Source: Planctomycetaceae bacterium
GTDB lineage: Bacteria > Planctomycetota > Planctomycetia > Planctomycetales > Planctomycetaceae
Direction of reading: 5' to 3'
Length of the DNA: 11,207 nt
Assembly (NCBI GenBank): GCA_027080405.1
Contig: JALWSL010000724.1
Coordinates: 1-11,207 of the forward strand
The notes under the pieces are model-generated. The model did not search any database. It was given only the letters and a program-made list of their open reading frames with translations, and had not been told where the DNA came from. How positions within the stretch are numbered: position 1 is the first letter of the stretch; every line of letters starts with the position of its first letter. The translations under genes were made by a program, and so were the position numbers. Shown here one piece after another: positions 1 to 7,169 of the stretch.

Positions 1-404
1 ATTTCTTCCGAAAGAGCATTGACAACCGAAGAACCAACACCGTGCAAACCGCCCGACCGGGCGTAGTTTTTATCGGAAAATTTGCCGCCCGCATGGAGCG
101 TTGTCAAAATGACTTCCAGGGCAGATTTCTTCTTATGCTTCGGGTGCTTATCGACCGGGATGCCACGCCCATTATCTGTAACCGTCAGCGAGGCCCCATC
201 CTTATGAAGAACGATTTTGATTGTATCAGCATGACCGGCCAGAAATTCATCGACACTGTTATCGACCACCTCCCACAGCAGGTGATGCAATCCGCGATTG
301 TCGACACCACCGATATACATCGAGGGACGCCTGCGAACCGCTTCGAGTCCTTCGAGAATTTCAATATCTGCAGCACTGTAATCCGATGCCGTCTGCGTTG
401 CCAT
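1..404 (-). CDS. Type IIA DNA topoisomerase B subunit (GyrB/ParE family), N-terminal part, cut by the left edge
   Basis: This is the ATPase subunit of DNA gyrase or topoisomerase IV, which uses ATP to drive DNA strand passage. Only the first 134 codons are present, starting at ATG 404-402 and reading leftwards off the window. They cover most of the GHKL (Bergerat) ATP-binding fold. Visible motifs are RRPSMYIGG (residues 25-33), EVVDNSVDE (45-53), DNGRGIP (77-83), LHAGGKF (103-109) and [17 protein letters not shown] (117-133). By alignment to E. coli GyrB, E45 is the catalytic base, N49 binds magnesium and D77 contacts adenine. The stretch [16 protein letters not shown] looks somewhat more like ParE (E. 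coli [16 protein letters not shown]) than GyrB, but the C-terminal half that would decide this is missing, so I give no symbol. No Shine-Dalgarno motif is visible before the ATG. The gene diverges from the PQQ-like gene. Confidence 0.95.
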   Translation of the reverse strand, partial: MATQTASDYSAADIEILEGLEAVRRRPSMYIGGVDNRGLHHLLWEVVDNSVDEFLAGHADTIKIVLHKDGASLTVTDNGRGIPVDKHPKHKKKSALEVILTTLHAGGKFSDKNYARSGGLHGVGSSVVNALSEE

Positions 405-613
405 AATTGTTTGTTACCAGTTTGATTCTTTCTCAGCGCACGATTCGCAACGGCTGAGGCTACTCGCCTGAATCCATTCTTTCGAAATACTGTTAAGAAA
501 CATCGAAACACGGATATCGCTGCGCCAATTTAATGTTTGGGCACAATTTAGCGCACACTCGCAACGACTTCAACCCAGGCTCCACTCTGTTTATTTCGGT
601 TCATCTCTACATC

Positions 614-639
614 ACAAACGGCAAAGGTTTACAAACGGC
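614..639. repeat. Two 9-bp direct repeats ACAAACGGC
   Basis: ACAAACGGC occurs at 614-622 and again at 631-639, separated by 8 bp, with starts 17 bp apart. A spacing near two helical turns can suit a regulator binding one DNA face, but two 9-mers in a non-coding gap can also be chance. I report the repeat as seen and make no claim about a binding protein. Confidence 0.45.
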
Positions 640-741
640 GTGCCGGTGTGGCCGATGATAGCGTTGCTGATGATGGAAAAAATGTCAATGTGGTTGCACC
701 AAACCCAACAGGCTGGTTGTCAAGCGATCTGCGCCGTTCAT

Positions 742-770
742 TTGACGTTTGTGGGATTCACCGTCATATT
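742..770 (+). promoter_or_regulatory. Candidate sigma70-like promoter upstream of the PQQ-like gene
   Basis: TTGACG (742-747, 5 of 6 matches to the -35 consensus) is followed after 17 bp by CATATT (765-770, 4 of 6 matches to -10). The spacing is ideal but the -10 box is weak. If used, the leader before ATG 963 would be about 185 nt. The match is to the general bacterial consensus; planctomycete promoters may differ. Confidence 0.3.
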
Positions 771-962
771 ACTGATTGTCAATGACACTGATCGTAAAAA
801 ACAACGTTGCAATGGCGGATAACAACCCTCTCGTGCCAAACTACCGAATTGGTCTTGAATGTTACCCACTGTTTATCACTCACGAAATGCCCAAAACGTT
901 ACACGTCAATTGCTGCTTGCAGCACTGACGGGCTGGTAAGCCTATCTTATGGAGAGACAAAT

Positions 963-2282
963 ATGCACCAAGCGGCGTCATTAAAAAAATTATTATTGAA
1001 CATTGTCCTTTTCGGCATCTGTCTACTGGCGGTTCAAAACGGAGCACGGGCAGAAAACTGGCCAAGTTGGCGTGGTCCGACTCAGAACGGGATTTCCAAC
1101 GAAAAAGGGATTCCCGTCAAGTTCGGCGGCGAAAACAATTTGAACGTCCTCTGGAAAACTCCTTTGCCCGGTCCAGCCGGAGCGACTCCGATCGTCTGGG
1201 GGGATCGTATTTTTCTTACCGCTCCCTCTGGTGACAGCCTGCTTTTGATCTGTATCAACCGAAAAGGAAAAAAACTGTGGGAACGTAAAGTAGGGACGGG
1301 AAATAAAGTTGCCCGCGGAGACGAGGGGAATTCCTGTTCTCCCTCCCCCATAACCGATGGAAAGCACGTCTGGTCGTTTATGGGAACGGGGGATTTCGCC
1401 TGCTACGACTTCAAAGGTAAAGAAATCTGGAATTTCAATTTACAGGACCGTTATGGGAAATTCGATATCCAGTTTGGTATGTCATCAACTCCCGTGCTTG
1501 ATGGTGACCGTATTTACATGGCGATCATGCACGGTTCGATGGCGACCGCAGAACCCGGCTTTTCCAAAGTGATTTGCCTCGATAAAGCGACCGGCAAGCA
1601 GATCTATGCCGTCGATCGGCACAGCAACGCGACTCATGAAAACAAGCATTCCTACGCCTCTCCTATTCTTTATCAGGATAGCAGGAAGAAATACCTGTTG
1701 GTTCACGGGGGAGACTACACGACCGCCCATCGTCTGGAAGACGGTTCTGAAATCTGGCGGTTGGGTGATTTGAATCCCCCGGAAAACTACAACCGCTATC
1801 TGCGACTGGTCGCTTCTCCCTCTTACGGAGACGGTGTTGTTGTCTGTCCAACGGCTAAAAAAGGCCCGGTTGTCGCAGTAGATGCCAACGCAAAGGGAGA
1901 TGTGACCCATTCCAAAAAATATGAACTCTGGCGCGTTCCGAAAACAACTGATGTCCCTTCCCCGCTGGTCGTGGGCGGATTGGCCTACATTTGCAGGCAG
2001 GATGGCAACGTCTTCTGCCTGGAAGCCCGTTCGGGAAAAGAAGTCTACCCACTGCAGCGGACACACCGTATGCGACATCGTGCTTCGCCTGTTTATGTGG
2101 ATGGTCACATCTACCTGACCGCCCGCGATGGCCGAATTACCGTTTTCAAAGCGGGAAGAAAGTTCGAAATTGTGGCTGAAAACGACTTGGGAGAAGACAT
2201 GTCTTCTTCACCGGTCATTTCCAATGGAGTGATGTACCTCAGAACATTCGATAACCTTTGGGCGATTCAGTCTGTGAAATGA
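963..2282 (+). CDS. Secreted PQQ-like beta-propeller repeat protein (BamB-like fold)
   Basis: The 439-residue product carries a clear Sec signal peptide: basic start (LKK, 7-9), hydrophobic core (10-24) and an ARA|EN cleavage site after residue 30. The mature protein opens with ENWPSWRGP, a start typical of planctomycete PQQ-like propeller proteins. Blade-type repeats follow throughout: [31 protein letters not shown] (in part, 80-110), TDGKHVWSF (131-139), DGDRIYMA (180-187), [13 protein letters not shown] (205-217) and [13 protein letters not shown] (352-364). They share the pattern of a strand, a turn and 'D..G...W'. The fold matches PQQ-dependent dehydrogenases and BamB, but I see no basis for a cofactor, substrate or enzyme activity. 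Start choice: GGAGAG at 951-956 lies 6 nt before ATG 963. The frame stays open upstream to 807, but those 52 codons lack signal-peptide character. It probably acts in the periplasm or outside the cell. Confidence 0.9.
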   Translation: MHQAASLKKLLLNIVLFGICLLAVQNGARAENWPSWRGPTQNGISNEKGIPVKFGGENNLNVLWKTPLPGPAGATPIVWGDRIFLTAPSGDSLLLICINRKGKKLWERKVGTGNKVARGDEGNSCSPSPITDGKHVWSFMGTGDFACYDFKGKEIWNFNLQDRYGKFDIQFGMSSTPVLDGDRIYMAIMHGSMATAEPGFSKVICLDKATGKQIYAVDRHSNATHENKHSYASPILYQDSRKKYLLVHGGDYTTAHRLEDGSEIWRLGDLNPPENYNRYLRLVASPSYGDGVVVCPTAKKGPVVAVDANAKGDVTHSKKYELWRVPKTTDVPSPLVVGGLAYICRQDGNVFCLEARSGKEVYPLQRTHRMRHRASPVYVDGHIYLTARDGRITVFKAGRKFEIVAENDLGEDMSSSPVISNGVMYLRTFDNLWAIQSVK

Positions 2283-2450
2283 CCGGTAGGAATCAGGACC
2301 AGTGGATGGAAAAGGGGCGGAATTCGACGTAACTCGTTTGACGCCACCCCGGTTTGTCGCTAATCTGTCCGCTTCCGAGCTTTCGGATTGTGTAAATGGT
2401 GGGTTTCTGTACAGTTTAATCTGATCTGTTTCAGGGAACGAAACGTCCAG

Positions 2451-2456
2451 GATAAT
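2451..2456 (+). promoter_or_regulatory. Possible -10 element for the rpsL-rpsG unit
   Basis: GATAAT matches the -10 consensus at 5 of 6 positions and sits about 40 bp before the rpsL start codon. The hexamer 17 bp upstream (GTTTCA, 2428-2433) matches the -35 consensus at only 3 positions, so this is weak. An alternative -10, TTTAAT, lies at 2415-2420. A strong promoter is expected somewhere in 2283-2496, because a ribosomal protein gene begins after an unrelated gene. Confidence 0.25.
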
Positions 2457-2496
2457 CGATAACATTAAGATACAAAAGAGGTTAGGGTCTGCAATC

Positions 2497-2868
2497 ATGC
2501 CGACAATCAATCAGCTCGTTCGCAAACCGCGTAAGAAGAAAACAGCCAAGAGCAACACACCACTTTTGGAGGGTTGCCCACAGAAGCGTGGTGTTTGCCT
2601 GCAAGTAAAGACAATGACGCCGAAGAAGCCGAACTCTGCACTGCGTAAAGTTGCTCGTGTTCGCCTTTCCAATGGGAAGGAAGTAACGGCCTATATTCCT
2701 GGTGAAGGGCACAATTTGCAGGAGCACTCGATTGTACTTGTTCGTGGCGGGCGGGTTCGCGACTTGCCTGGTGTGCGATACAAGGTCGTCCGTGGTGTTC
2801 ACGATACCCTTGGCGTGAGCGATCGTAAGCAGGCACGCAGTCGGTACGGCGCCAAGCGTCCCAAATAG
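2497..2868 (+). CDS. rpsL: 30S ribosomal protein S12 (uS12)
   Basis: The 123-residue S12 sits at the decoding centre of the 30S subunit and helps control tRNA selection accuracy. It is full length and aligns without gaps to E. coli S12 over the first 100 residues. Hallmarks are NQLVRKPR (5-12), CPQKRGVC (27-34), [11 protein letters not shown] (41-51), [10 protein letters not shown] (69-78) and DLPGVRY (89-95). K43 and K44 of the KKPNS loop are kept. Position 88 is Arg (codon CGC at 2758-2760) instead of the Lys found in E. coli; in E. coli and Mycobacterium the equivalent Lys-to-Arg change confers streptomycin resistance. D89, the residue methylthiolated by RimO in E. coli, is kept. Short purine runs AGAGG (2477-2481) and AGGG (2484-2487) lie 15 and 9 nt before ATG. 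It is followed by rpsG after 52 nt. Confidence 0.98.
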   Translation: MPTINQLVRKPRKKKTAKSNTPLLEGCPQKRGVCLQVKTMTPKKPNSALRKVARVRLSNGKEVTAYIPGEGHNLQEHSIVLVRGGRVRDLPGVRYKVVRGVHDTLGVSDRKQARSRYGAKRPK

Positions 2869-2920
2869 TTTCAGTTACCGTACCTTTCCTCAACCCTATT
2901 TATGTTAATACAGAAATAAC

Positions 2921-3394
2921 ATGGCAAAACGATTTACAGCGAGCGCTTCGCAGCTCAAACCTGATCCCCGTTACGATTCGATTCTGGCGTCAAAATTTGT
3001 CAACTGCTTGATGCTGGATGGTAAAAAAAGCATTGCCCAGCGGGTCTTTTACGATGCTCTTGATATTATCAAGCAGCGAATTCCGGAAGAATCGGAAATC
3101 GAAGTTTTCGAACGGGCGATTGAGAACTGCAAACCATTTATCGAAGTAAAGTCGAAGCGTGTCGGCGGGGCGACCTATCAGGTTCCGACTCCCGTCAAGC
3201 CGAAGCGTCAACAGACCTTGGCGATCCGTTGGGTCCTGGCAGCAGTACGTGGAAGAAAGGGCCGACCGATCGCACAGAGTTTGGCGGAGGAACTCCTTGC
3301 CGCTTCCAGAAAAGAAGGCAACGCGATGACAACCCGTGAGAACGTCCACCGCATGGCAGAGGCGAATAAAGCCTTCGCCCATTTTGCCTGGTAA
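2921..3394 (+). CDS. rpsG: 30S ribosomal protein S7 (uS7)
   Basis: S7 is a primary 16S rRNA binder that starts assembly of the 30S head and lines the E site. The 157-residue product has the usual bacterial length. Characteristic stretches are [14 protein letters not shown] (16-29), [18 protein letters not shown] (30-47), [17 protein letters not shown] (76-92), [11 protein letters not shown] (95-105), LAEELLAAS (121-129) and [21 protein letters not shown] (in part, 137-157). It follows rpsL by 52 nt on the same strand and very likely shares its transcript. No Shine-Dalgarno motif is visible in the short AT-rich stretch before ATG 2921, so translation may depend on coupling or on the unstructured leader. 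The usual next genes, fusA and tuf, are absent: a strong terminator follows at 3424. Confidence 0.98.
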   Translation: MAKRFTASASQLKPDPRYDSILASKFVNCLMLDGKKSIAQRVFYDALDIIKQRIPEESEIEVFERAIENCKPFIEVKSKRVGGATYQVPTPVKPKRQQTLAIRWVLAAVRGRKGRPIAQSLAEELLAASRKEGNAMTTRENVHRMAEANKAFAHFAW

Positions 3395-3423
3395 TGCTGA
3401 CCAGTTAAAAAGTTGGATTCTTC

Positions 3424-3462
3424 AAGACGCCCGTTCATTTGACCGGGCGTCTTTTTTTCTTG
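3424..3462 (+). terminator. Intrinsic terminator of the rpsL-rpsG unit
   Basis: AAGACGCCCG (3424-3433) and CGGGCGTCTT (3444-3453) form a perfect 10-bp stem with a 10-nt loop. The stem runs straight into a T-rich tract (3452-3462). This is a textbook Rho-independent terminator, 30 bp after the rpsG stop codon. It separates the ribosomal genes from the ABC transporter genes downstream. Confidence 0.92.
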
Positions 3463-3566
3463 CTTATTTACTCATTAAAAGAAGAATTTTTTCATCCGTG
3501 CAGGCCAATGTAGTGTTGTACAAAGAAGTGCTTTCTCCACGATTTTGCGAATCTGCCTGAGCGATG

Positions 3567-3572
3567 AAGGAG
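3567..3572 (+). promoter_or_regulatory. Shine-Dalgarno site that decides the ABC ATPase start
   Basis: AAGGAG lies 6 nt before ATG 3579, the optimal spacing. The alternative in-frame ATG at 3564 is upstream of this site and has no ribosome binding site of its own. The protein from 3579 begins MIAVNNLTQHYG, the normal first strand of an ABC domain. Confidence 0.8.
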
Positions 3573-3578
3573 CAACCA

Positions 3579-4355
3579 ATGATAGCTGTCAACAATTTGA
3601 CTCAGCATTACGGCGTGAAGCCGGTGCTGCGTGATATCAACCTGAAAATAAATTCCGGCGAGCTTGTTGCAATTCTCGGTCCCAATGGGATGGGGAAAAC
3701 GACGCTGCTCGCTGCAATAGCGGGGATTTTGTCGCCGCAAAAAGGGTTTGTTGAAATTGATGGATTGCGGCGTCGGAATACTGTCGAAGAAGAATTGGAA
3801 ATCCGTAAGCGAGTCATCTACGTTTCGGATCACCCCTGGTTGCCTGCCAATCGAACAGGGCGTGAATTCGTTCACAGTATCGGTCGGTTGTACGATCTTG
3901 ACGAAGAAAAACTCCTTGATCTGACTCAGCGGTTACTCGAACTGTTCGATTTGAACGAAGTGGCGGATCATGCGTTGAACAGCTATTCGAACGGACAGAA
4001 GCATAAAGCAGCCTTGTGTGCAGCTTTGGTCTGTGAAACGCCGATCCTGTTAATTGATGAAGCATTTTCCGGCGGGTTAGACCCGACTGGAATACTCGCA
4101 TTGAAAAAAGTGCTTCAACATCTGGTGAAAGAAAAAAACGCAACTGTTGTCGTCACCACCCCGGTGCCGGAACTTGTGGAAGAAGTTGCAGATCGCATCG
4201 TCATTCTGAAAGAAGGGGAAGTCGCAGCGTTCGATAATATGTCCGGTTTAAGAGAACAGGCCAGTTGTGATGGCCCACTCAGTGAAGTACTGCAAAAACT
4301 CGTCCATCCGGAAATCACCAAGAAACTGGGCCGATACTTCGAGGTGGAATCATGA
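3579..4355 (+). CDS. ABC transporter ATP-binding protein with unusual catalytic loops
   Basis: This 258-residue cytoplasmic ATPase should power the membrane protein encoded next. In order it shows Walker A GPNGMGKT (34-41), a Q-loop region YVSDHPWLPANRTGREF (81-97), a signature-like YSNGQKHKAAL (136-146), Walker B ILLIDE (156-161) and the D-loop SGGLD (164-168). The TGREF segment and short signature resemble ATPases of ABC-2-type export systems (CcmA/YxlF-like), so export or membrane remodelling is more likely than import; this is inference. Two positions are odd. The Q-loop Gln is Asp (D84), which is also non-Gln in some relatives. The switch His, expected after T194, is Pro (P195) in VVTTPVPELVEEVADR. 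The catalytic Glu after Walker B (E161) is present. The stop codon overlaps the next start (ATGA, 4352-4355), so the two are translationally coupled. Substrate unknown. Confidence 0.93.
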   Translation: MIAVNNLTQHYGVKPVLRDINLKINSGELVAILGPNGMGKTTLLAAIAGILSPQKGFVEIDGLRRRNTVEEELEIRKRVIYVSDHPWLPANRTGREFVHSIGRLYDLDEEKLLDLTQRLLELFDLNEVADHALNSYSNGQKHKAALCAALVCETPILLIDEAFSGGLDPTGILALKKVLQHLVKEKNATVVVTTPVPELVEEVADRIVILKEGEVAAFDNMSGLREQASCDGPLSEVLQKLVHPEITKKLGRYFEVES

Positions 4356-5659
4356 AAAACTGGATGCGTGTTGTCTTGCCGCCGGGGAGTTTGATTGCTG
4401 TATTCATTCTGATGTATCTGGTGGTTATTGGCTTTATGTGGCTGACCGACTTTGTTGGTCCGGAAGGGTGGAAAAACCAATATTTATATGCTGTCCGTGA
4501 TGGTGTTGTGTTGTTCGGGGCGTTTGTTTACGGATGCTTTCGGAGTGCATATTTCCATCCGTCCGGTCATACAAAGTATTTTCATTTTTTGAAACAGACT
4601 GCCTGGACTCCGGAAAAACCGTTGCCCTTGGGGCCAGTGAAGCTGATTTGGCAGGATGCTGTGGTCTTGCTTTTTCTGCTGGCTGCAATCTGGCCGGAGC
4701 CATTTTTCCATCCGTTGGCTCCCTTGTTGACAATGATGCTCGGGTATTTCATCGGTCTGATTTTTGTTTTTCAACTTTGTCATCTGTGGAAACATTTGTA
4801 TGTGCTCGCGTTCGGCTGTGGTGTAGCTGTTCTATTCTGGTCAAATCCACTGGTTGCATTCATTGTTCTGGCCGTTTTGTGTCTCATTGCTTATTGGGGA
4901 ATGAAAGAATCGTTAATAGAAGTGCATCGCGCTATGCTACAGGAGGCGATATCAGACGAGAACATCCGCTTGGGGCGAGATGAAATATTTGCTCAGAATA
5001 CCATGAAGCAGCTTACCGGTTGGCCTTTCGATTCTCTGGTTGCCCGAAAGCCAACATTTGGATTCATGAAAGATCGGCTAATATCAATTCCGCGCATTCA
5101 CGGAATTCTCATTAGCCTGCTGGCCGGTTGGTCTGTTTTTTCTATTGCGTTTATGGCTTTTCAAATTTCTGAAGTTGACCGTAACGATTCGCTCAGTTAT
5201 TTAACGGACCATGTTCCCACGGTTGGGAAAGTGTTGCAACAGGAACTGCTGCATCCCGGGGAGTCTGTGGTTAGCGGGGATGCATATAGTATGTTAATGT
5301 TGCTCATGGTTCCCGGTTTCTTTCTCTGTCTATTCAGGATGAGTTCTTATTGTGAAGGGCATAGCCCACCGATCAACCTTTGGGGAAGGTTTCAAACATT
5401 CCATTGGATTATCCCCGAATACGACAAGGTGTTTATTTCGCCCATTTCTATTTTACTGATCCCGACGTTGCTCATTCCTGCTTCATTTTACATTGGGGTC
5501 TCTTCATTATTTACAGGGCCGTTTATTATAACGCTGATGTTTATGGCTGCGTTGTTGATCGGCCCCAATCGAGCCGAATGGCAATTGACTGCCCCGTGCA
5601 GATTGACCCGACCTCCGAAATACAGTAAGAGTGAGCCCAATGCTTTTATTGAGTTGTGA
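4352..5659 (+). CDS. Uncharacterised polytopic membrane protein, probable permease partner of the ABC ATPase
   Basis: I do not recognise the family. The 435-residue protein is strongly hydrophobic, with about ten likely membrane segments near residues 8-31, 46-65, 102-116, 120-142, 148-164, 166-184, 249-271, 309-328, 360-381 and 383-404. A polar cytoplasmic-looking stretch of about 65 residues (185-248) divides a six-segment N-terminal half from a four-segment C-terminal half. This could reflect two fused units, though I see no internal sequence repeat. It has no signal peptide and no ABC motif of its own. It starts at ATG 4352 inside the ATPase stop region, with GAGG at 4341-4344 seven nt upstream, so one two-gene transporter is the natural reading. 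By analogy with ABC-2 systems it would form the membrane channel, probably as a dimer. No terminator is evident before the convergent gene. Confidence 0.85.
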   Translation: MKNWMRVVLPPGSLIAVFILMYLVVIGFMWLTDFVGPEGWKNQYLYAVRDGVVLFGAFVYGCFRSAYFHPSGHTKYFHFLKQTAWTPEKPLPLGPVKLIWQDAVVLLFLLAAIWPEPFFHPLAPLLTMMLGYFIGLIFVFQLCHLWKHLYVLAFGCGVAVLFWSNPLVAFIVLAVLCLIAYWGMKESLIEVHRAMLQEAISDENIRLGRDEIFAQNTMKQLTGWPFDSLVARKPTFGFMKDRLISIPRIHGILISLLAGWSVFSIAFMAFQISEVDRNDSLSYLTDHVPTVGKVLQQELLHPGESVVSGDAYSMLMLLMVPGFFLCLFRMSSYCEGHSPPINLWGRFQTFHWIIPEYDKVFISPISILLIPTLLIPASFYIGVSSLFTGPFIITLMFMAALLIGPNRAEWQLTAPCRLTRPPKYSKSEPNAFIEL

Positions 5660-5780
5660 TCGACAGAGGAGATGGAGATTGAACTTCCCCAAAGTTTGTG
5701 GTGCTGGTACAGGTTAGTGGACGTTGGCGAAATGTTCCGTTCAATCGTCCCTGGAAGATGATTTGCCCGGTTATCTCCAA

Positions 5781-7169
5781 CTATTTCCGTGGCACGCGAT
5801 AATTGAGGGGCAATAAACGGCTTACTGTGTTGATAATTCGATCTTCAACTCCTGGTGCGAATTGGGTGGGCCTGTCGTAATAAATCATCGAAGTGTCCGG
5901 TTCGTAACCGCCTTCTTTCAGCAGCCGTTCGGATGCGATGTAGCAGGGAACGTCGTTCGCGTAGGCGTTCACCCAGATACGAGAGGAATCGAAAAGCCTG
6001 TTGAGCCTGAGTTGGTAATCAACGACAACTTCCCCACCCACAAACAGCATTGCCAGGTCATCGCCAAATATCCAGGTCTGAATGGGCAGCTTGACGGATG
6101 TTGGCAGCGATTCTCCACGATCCAGTCTCTGGAGATACACTTTTGCATGATAGGCTGTCTGCTTATGGGTTGATGCACTCCTTTTGAACCATTCCTGACG
6201 AGTTGGCAGCGGTGCGAAAGGTAACTCGATCTCATCGATTCTCGCAGTGATTTTTCCATTGAGGGAATGAAATCTGTTTTGATGGATGAGCCGTCTTGCT
6301 TCGCCCGCTATTTCCTCACCATGTTGCCGGGCGTGTTCTATTTTTTTCTGTCTGTTCGGCTTTGCATCTGCTCCACATCCAATAGATACCAGGGCGATGG
6401 CACCAGGAAAATCCCGTTCAATGGCGGACTGGGCATATCCGGGCCAGTCACCACAGATACGATTGAAGTCTCCGAAGACGGTTGTTGCATGGCAGGCATA
6501 GCGGACCAGGATTGCGCGAATGTTTCCTTTTTGATCCGTTACTTTCAGCATCGGCAAGGAGTGGTCAACCGGGGCGGTTTTTTTACGGCGGCGGTTGACG
6601 GCAAACTTTGCTTCACCAACCGTCCAACCGATATGGGACGGTTTCCGTTGTGCCAGTGCCAGCAATGAAACGTGAACAAGCTTGTCGGTTAATTCACGCG
6701 TGTAGCGATCGATGTTTGCCTGTTGCTGTTTGGGGATTGGTTCTCCATACAGTAGGGGAAGTACGCCGGTGAGCATCGGCGCGCAGTGTGTATGGCTCGA
6801 ACAGATCGCGATTTGTCGGCGAAGTAAGCCGGTCTTTTTCCCGATCCGGGCTGCCACCACGTCACTGACGCTGGCGGGAACACCACAGTTGTCAACAGTA
6901 ATTAAGACAACAGGGTGATCATCAAAGCCGATGGCCAGTGCCTTGGCCCAAATTTGTTGATAGACCCCCTCTGATTCTCTTTGACGATTTGCATATCCGT
7001 TCAATCGAACCGAATAGCTGGGTGTGATATCGATCTTTGCCACACCAACTGGAACCAGATGGTCACTTGAAAAGACGGAACATGCAGTCACGTTCAAAAT
7101 GACACCGAATATGAACCAGCAGGACAGGTTTTTTCCGATCTTGCGCCGGCAGGAGGATGTTCTGTTCAA
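5781..7169 (-). CDS. Neutral/alkaline ceramidase-like lipoprotein
   Basis: The protein resembles the neutral (non-lysosomal) ceramidase family, zinc amidases that split ceramide into sphingosine and fatty acid. Planctomycetes carry many such homologues of unknown substrate. With the preferred TTG start (7169-7167) it has 462 residues. GGAGAG on the minus strand (7180-7175) lies 5 nt before it. The signal then reads RRKIGK, a hydrophobic core and a lipobox VTAC with Cys30, so a lipid-anchored periplasmic protein is predicted. A GTG at 7226 would add 19 residues but lacks a good binding site. Family features: VGVAKIDITP (41-50), SSHTHCAP (124-131), YACHATTV (224-231), GDWPGYAQSAIE (240-251), GGEVVVDYQ (378-386) and NAYANDVPCYIASE (401-414). 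The His of SSHTH and CHAT, the Glu of GGEV and a Tyr in the last motif are the likely zinc ligands, by family analogy. Convergent with the permease gene. Confidence 0.88.
   Translation of the reverse strand: MNRTSSCRRKIGKNLSCWFIFGVILNVTACSVFSSDHLVPVGVAKIDITPSYSVRLNGYANRQRESEGVYQQIWAKALAIGFDDHPVVLITVDNCGVPASVSDVVAARIGKKTGLLRRQIAICSSHTHCAPMLTGVLPLLYGEPIPKQQQANIDRYTRELTDKLVHVSLLALAQRKPSHIGWTVGEAKFAVNRRRKKTAPVDHSLPMLKVTDQKGNIRAILVRYACHATTVFGDFNRICGDWPGYAQSAIERDFPGAIALVSIGCGADAKPNRQKKIEHARQHGEEIAGEARRLIHQNRFHSLNGKITARIDEIELPFAPLPTRQEWFKRSASTHKQTAYHAKVYLQRLDRGESLPTSVKLPIQTWIFGDDLAMLFVGGEVVVDYQLRLNRLFDSSRIWVNAYANDVPCYIASERLLKEGGYEPDTSMIYYDRPTQFAPGVEDRIINTVSRLLPLNYRVPRK

Larger units (their letters stand above)
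405..962. other. Divergent intergenic region, 558 bp, no convincing gene
   Basis: This gap separates the start of the topoisomerase gene (minus) from the PQQ-like gene (plus), so it should hold both promoters. A 60-codon frame at 640-822 has no ribosome binding site and no family resemblance, and I do not accept it. Small sequence elements seen here are: an imperfect direct repeat (436-455 and 551-569); two copies of ACAAACGGC (614-622 and 631-639, 17 bp start to start); a short palindrome TGCTGCTTGCAGCA (911-924), about 38 bp before the downstream ATG; and a sigma70-like promoter candidate at 742-770. None has proven function. Confidence 0.6.

Noticed and set aside
640..822. 60-codon open frame in the gap before the PQQ-like gene
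   Set aside because: It has no ribosome binding site, a composition unlike a real protein and no family resemblance. It also overlaps the better explained regulatory region.
807..962. 52-residue N-terminal extension of the PQQ-like protein from ATG 807
   Set aside because: The extension has no signal-peptide character and no Shine-Dalgarno site, whereas ATG 963 has GGAGAG at 6 nt and begins a clean signal peptide.
1485..2108. 207-codon minus-strand open frame inside the PQQ-like gene
   Set aside because: It is antisense to a well-supported secreted protein and its translation looks like a coding shadow.
2312..2355. Possible terminator after the PQQ-like gene (GGGGCG pairing with CGCCACCCC)
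   Set aside because: The stem is interrupted, the loop is long and there is no T tract, so it does not qualify as an intrinsic terminator.
3564..3578. Upstream ATG for the ABC ATPase, five extra residues
   Set aside because: Its own upstream region lacks a ribosome binding site, and the strong AAGGAG lies inside the extension, correctly spaced for ATG 3579.
5660..5780. Search for a bidirectional terminator between the convergent permease and ceramidase-like genes
   Set aside because: No stem followed by a T run was found on either strand in this 121-bp gap.
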